Positions 7,538-10,853 of a DNA stretch of 10,853 nucleotides are shown piece by piece. Position 1 is the stretch's first letter. The number at the start of each line of letters is the position of its first letter. The notes below the pieces were generated by a model. The model was not told the DNA's origin. It worked only from the letters and a program-made list of their open reading frames with translations, and searched no databases. Origin of the DNA: Prevotellaceae bacterium (GTDB lineage: Bacteria; Bacteroidota; Bacteroidia; Bacteroidales; UBA932); the NCBI GenBank assembly GCA_031259655.1, contig JAIRLF010000054.1, positions 1-10,853 on the forward strand. The letters run 5' to 3'. The position numbers and the translations under genes are program-made.

Positions 7538-8874
7538 TGAAAAACAAAAAACGACGCCTTAATATTTTGCTTGCTGTTCCCGAATACTCTTCTGCGAAAA
7601 CAGCCGGATATGTTATGCCATACGGAATAATGAATATTTCTGCTGTTTTGAAACAGTCTGAAACAGTCAGTGTGTTTACTCTCAATCTTAATCACTGTAC
7701 GCAGACGGCTCAAACAGTCCTTGAACAGGTAATTAAGCAGCGTGACATAGACATAATTGGTACCGGTGGCATATCCGGACAGTTCGCCGACGTCGAAACA
7801 GTGTTCCGGATGGCTAAAAACATAAAACCCGACATTATTGCAATCGCCGGAGGCGGACTGATTACATCCGACCCGGAAGTAGCGATGCAGGCTCTCGAAA
7901 TTGTTGATTACGGCGTTATCGGCGAAGGCGAATATACAATAATCAAACTGATCGGCGCCTTATACGAAAACAGTGATATTAATATGGTTGAAAACATAAT
8001 ATATAAAACCGGTCAGGGTTATCGTCAAACTGTATCACACCTTCAAAACATCGATCTTGAGACTTTGCCGATACCTGACTATCAAGGTTTCGATTACGAC
8101 AAGTATCTGGCTCTGAATATGGAATATGAAAACGGAATAAGTTATACTCAGGCAGCAATTATCGGCGGCCGGTCGTGCAAATATAACTGCACTTTCTGTT
8201 TCCATCCTACCGGCAGTCTTTACCGTCAGCGATCGCTTGATTCTCTTTTCATAGAGTTGGATTATTTGCTTGCTCATTATAAAATCAACTATGTTGCTTT
8301 TCGTGAAGAACTGTTTGCCGGCGACGGACAGCGGATTTTCGACTTTTGTCGCAGAATCATTGAATACGACATTGTCTGGTCAATACAACTTCGTGTTGAT
8401 GTGGTCAATAAAGAGATAGTCGATATTTTAGCCGGAAGCAATTGCAGATACATTTTTCTTGGCATAGAAAGCGCCGACAACCGGATATTGAAAAGCATGC
8501 GCAAACAAATCACTGTTGAACAGGTAGAACAGGCGCTTGAAATGTGCGATAGCGCCGGTTTGCAAACCCGCTCTACAATCATCATCGGCGACATTGAAGA
8601 AACCGTCGAATCGACTAATCGTACTTTCGACTGGTGGATGCGCCACAAAAAACGATTTCCAATCTCTATAGATCTGATTATTGCTTTCCCCGGCTCCGCT
8701 CTCTACCGGAAAGCGTGCCGCAACGGACTGATACCCGACCCCGTACAGTTTCTTCGCGACGGTTGCCCAATTATCAATCTTTCACGACGAATGAGCGACG
8801 AAGAATACGTGCAAACAGTTGAAAAAATATCCGGATTCAATGGAATATCATATAAAGTATTTAATTATAAATAA
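7534..8874 (+). CDS. Radical SAM enzyme with N-terminal B12-binding-like domain
   Basis: A 446-residue protein unlike the preceding six. Residues about 10-150 look like a Rossmann-type B12-binding domain of the kind found in class B radical SAM methylases and BchE-type enzymes (ILLAVPE near the start, IIGTGGISG at 74-82, IAGGGLI at 104-110, YGVIGEGE at 126-133). A canonical DxHxxG is not visible, so cobalamin may be bound base-off without a His ligand, or not at all. The radical SAM cluster motif is CKYNCTFC (Cys215, 219, 222), with the Elp3-like core to about residue 400. There is no SPASM domain. By family the plausible chemistry is methylation at an unactivated carbon. It starts at ATG 7534, overlapping the previous stop by 4 bases; ATG 7537 is an alternative. 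Peptide methylation is inferred from context; a lipid or cofactor substrate is also possible. Confidence 0.88.
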   Translation: MMKNKKRRLNILLAVPEYSSAKTAGYVMPYGIMNISAVLKQSETVSVFTLNLNHCTQTAQTVLEQVIKQRDIDIIGTGGISGQFADVETVFRMAKNIKPDIIAIAGGGLITSDPEVAMQALEIVDYGVIGEGEYTIIKLIGALYENSDINMVENIIYKTGQGYRQTVSHLQNIDLETLPIPDYQGFDYDKYLALNMEYENGISYTQAAIIGGRSCKYNCTFCFHPTGSLYRQRSLDSLFIELDYLLAHYKINYVAFREELFAGDGQRIFDFCRRIIEYDIVWSIQLRVDVVNKEIVDILAGSNCRYIFLGIESADNRILKSMRKQITVEQVEQALEMCDSAGLQTRSTIIIGDIEETVESTNRTFDWWMRHKKRFPISIDLIIAFPGSALYRKACRNGLIPDPVQFLRDGCPIINLSRRMSDEEYVQTVEKISGFNGISYKVFNYK

Positions 8875-8883
8875 ATTAAGCAA

Positions 8884-10323
8884 ATGAAAAAGATAATTAT
8901 AGCCACAAAAGATTTGACAGGTATTGTCCGCAGACTTTGCAAGGAAAGCCGTATTAAGGTTGTCGGAATACTCGACTGCGATCGTTACAGCGAATCAAAT
9001 TCGCTGGAGAAGTTTGCCATTGACAACAAAATTCCCTGCTATAAACTGAAACAACAGGGAGAAAAAGAAGTTAAATGGATTCGCGACAAATCTCCCGACC
9101 TTATTGTTGTTTATAAAATGCCATTCCTTATGTCGGAAGAATTGTTCAACCTGCCGAAATATGGCGCAATCAATATTCATCCGTCTATGTTGCCGCAATA
9201 TCCCGGAATTGATCCCTGCAAGGAAATGATACGCAACAAAGAAAAATCGGGAGGTGTAACCATACACAAAATAGACCGCTACGCAGATCACGGCGAAATA
9301 TTGTGGCAAAAACAGTTCGAAATTCAGGACGGAAGTACGGTAGAAAGTTTGCGGGAAAAATCCATGTGTGTTATTGACAGTCATTATAACGATATTGTAA
9401 GGATTATTAAAACAATAAAAAAGACAGGATCGGTAACAAACGGGGTCGGTAACGTAAAAAACACAGCAGATAAAGTTATGAACATTGTCCGGGAAAATAA
9501 ATGGCTTTCATTTGGACTTTTTGCAATATACGGAATTGTTATTTTTTGTTTGATAAAAATAACTCCGCCTGATTTTTCCGGCAGAACGAACATCGAAGAC
9601 TGGACAAACCTCTTTTTATCCGCTACTATCGCAGGGATAGGAACATTCTTTTCATTGAGAGAATACAAAAAGGATAAAATCAACGACAGAATGCAGAAGG
9701 AAATTCTTAAAAAGTTGATATTACATTTCTACATGGTCAAAGTATATGTAAGCGCCATAAAATTTCGTCTGCGAGAAGAAGGATACGATAAATATTATCC
9801 ATCGGAAAGAAATATTCTGTTTCTAAAGATTTTGCCGGAACAGTTCCCGATAAAAATGTTTCATCAACCCGAACAGATTGACAGATTACTCGAAGCGCAA
9901 CGCTATATCCACATTTTCAATATGGAGTTGGATGTTGCTCTTGAACACCTGAAAAACAAAAAAATATCAGCAGATAAAAAAGAAAATGATTTCCGTATTC
10001 TTGAAGATGAAGCCGCTGCCATGACCGGGAAAATAAACTATTTGATGTGCCTGTTAGGATTTATACCTAAAAAAAATAATGATACAGTAAATCAAGTGCG
10101 CGACCCCGAAGCAAGAGCATGGATATTGGAGGTGTCGGATAAATACCTGACTCACAAAATTAAAAAAAACATAAACCGTGATTGGCTTTATAAAGTAGAG
10201 CACGATAAGTCATTAAGCGGATTTTACAATAGCGACAATGAACTTGTTAAACGAATGAATTACACAATAGCAAGTGTAATGAACGATATTAGTCTAATTG
10301 AATTTGATGAAAAATTAATATAG
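8884..10323 (+). CDS. Formyltransferase-fold protein fused to a two-helix membrane segment and helical C-terminal domain
   Basis: A 479-residue protein in two parts. Residues 1 to about 175 match the 10-formyltetrahydrofolate-dependent formyltransferase fold (Met-tRNA/GAR/sugar-amine formyltransferases): GAINIHPSMLPQYPG (94-108) has the catalytic Asn97 and His99, GGVTIHKIDRYADHGEIL (123-140) has the catalytic Asp135. All three residues are present, so activity is plausible. It lacks a Met-tRNA formyltransferase C-terminal domain. Instead residues 206-225 (FGLFAIYGIVIFCLIKI) and about 242-257 (LFLSATIAGIGTFFSL) look like two membrane helices, followed by about 220 charged, helical residues that I cannot assign. 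It starts 9 bases after the B12-type gene and ends the operon. It may formylate an amine on the peptide product or on a lipid or sugar. The membrane part could anchor the pathway or serve self-protection; both are guesses. Confidence 0.82.
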   Translation: MKKIIIATKDLTGIVRRLCKESRIKVVGILDCDRYSESNSLEKFAIDNKIPCYKLKQQGEKEVKWIRDKSPDLIVVYKMPFLMSEELFNLPKYGAINIHPSMLPQYPGIDPCKEMIRNKEKSGGVTIHKIDRYADHGEILWQKQFEIQDGSTVESLREKSMCVIDSHYNDIVRIIKTIKKTGSVTNGVGNVKNTADKVMNIVRENKWLSFGLFAIYGIVIFCLIKITPPDFSGRTNIEDWTNLFLSATIAGIGTFFSLREYKKDKINDRMQKEILKKLILHFYMVKVYVSAIKFRLREEGYDKYYPSERNILFLKILPEQFPIKMFHQPEQIDRLLEAQRYIHIFNMELDVALEHLKNKKISADKKENDFRILEDEAAAMTGKINYLMCLLGFIPKKNNDTVNQVRDPEARAWILEVSDKYLTHKIKKNINRDWLYKVEHDKSLSGFYNSDNELVKRMNYTIASVMNDISLIEFDEKLI

Positions 10324-10347
10324 TTAGTACTTAAAACCATATTAATT
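10313..10347. repeat. Short A/T inverted repeat at the end of the operon
   Basis: AATTAATAT (10313-10321, overlapping the last codons) is the exact reverse complement of ATATTAATT (10339-10347), separated by 17 bases. It is purely A/T and has no T-tract behind it, so it would be a poor intrinsic terminator. No better terminator is visible between 10324 and 10410. It could be a chance repeat in A/T-rich DNA. Confidence 0.25.
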
Positions 10348-10379
10348 CATTGTTAATCACTGAAATAAGTATAAAAAGG

Positions 10380-10853
<474 letters not shown>

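Noticed and set aside
803..9683. Minus-strand open frames opposite the enzyme genes
   Set aside because: They lie wholly within well-supported plus-strand genes, have no recognisable motifs and follow no spacing logic; they are antisense shadows.

Overview
The window holds one long, tightly packed plus-strand operon that looks like the biosynthetic locus of a ribosomally made, post-translationally modified peptide (RiPP), followed by decayed transposon DNA. The likely host is a member of the Bacteroidota. None of the starts has a Shine-Dalgarno sequence, only A/T-rich leaders. The one recognisable promoter-like site (TTG, 20 nt, TAACTTTG near 10380-10410) fits the Bacteroidota -33/-7 consensus, and the transposase remnants are of kinds common in that phylum. 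This assignment is an inference from style, not from a marker gene.

Layout. Positions 63-155 encode a 30-residue peptide with a lysine-rich N-terminal half and a C-terminal half reading DDCCDCFGGGCRCKD, which contains all five cysteines. It is followed by a strong hairpin and T-tract (178-219), placed as an intrinsic terminator or attenuator. Directly after it, six radical SAM/SPASM proteins of one family lie head to tail (242-7537), mostly with 4-base ATGA stop/start overlaps. All carry GGGEP and the SPASM cysteines. The first five keep the CxxxCxxC cluster motif; the sixth has arginine in place of the middle cysteine. Three (second, third, sixth) carry an N-terminal extension of about 65-85 residues and a C-terminal tail; three are short.

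The operon then continues with a radical SAM protein with an N-terminal B12-binding-like domain (7534-8874) and a formyltransferase-fold protein fused to a two-helix membrane segment and a helical tail (8884-10323). From about 10410 to the window end there are two transposase fragments of different families joined to each other, both without intact reading frames.

How the genes may work together (inference): the small Cys-rich peptide is the substrate. The SPASM enzymes would install thioether or other crosslinks at its Cys/Asp residues, possibly with the Cys-to-Arg paralogue acting as a binding partner rather than a catalyst. The B12-type enzyme could methylate, and the last protein could formylate an amine and tether the pathway to the membrane. 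The hairpin after the peptide gene would let precursor mRNA exceed enzyme mRNA. No exporter, protease or regulator is visible in the window; these may lie upstream. I do not recognise this arrangement as a described class.
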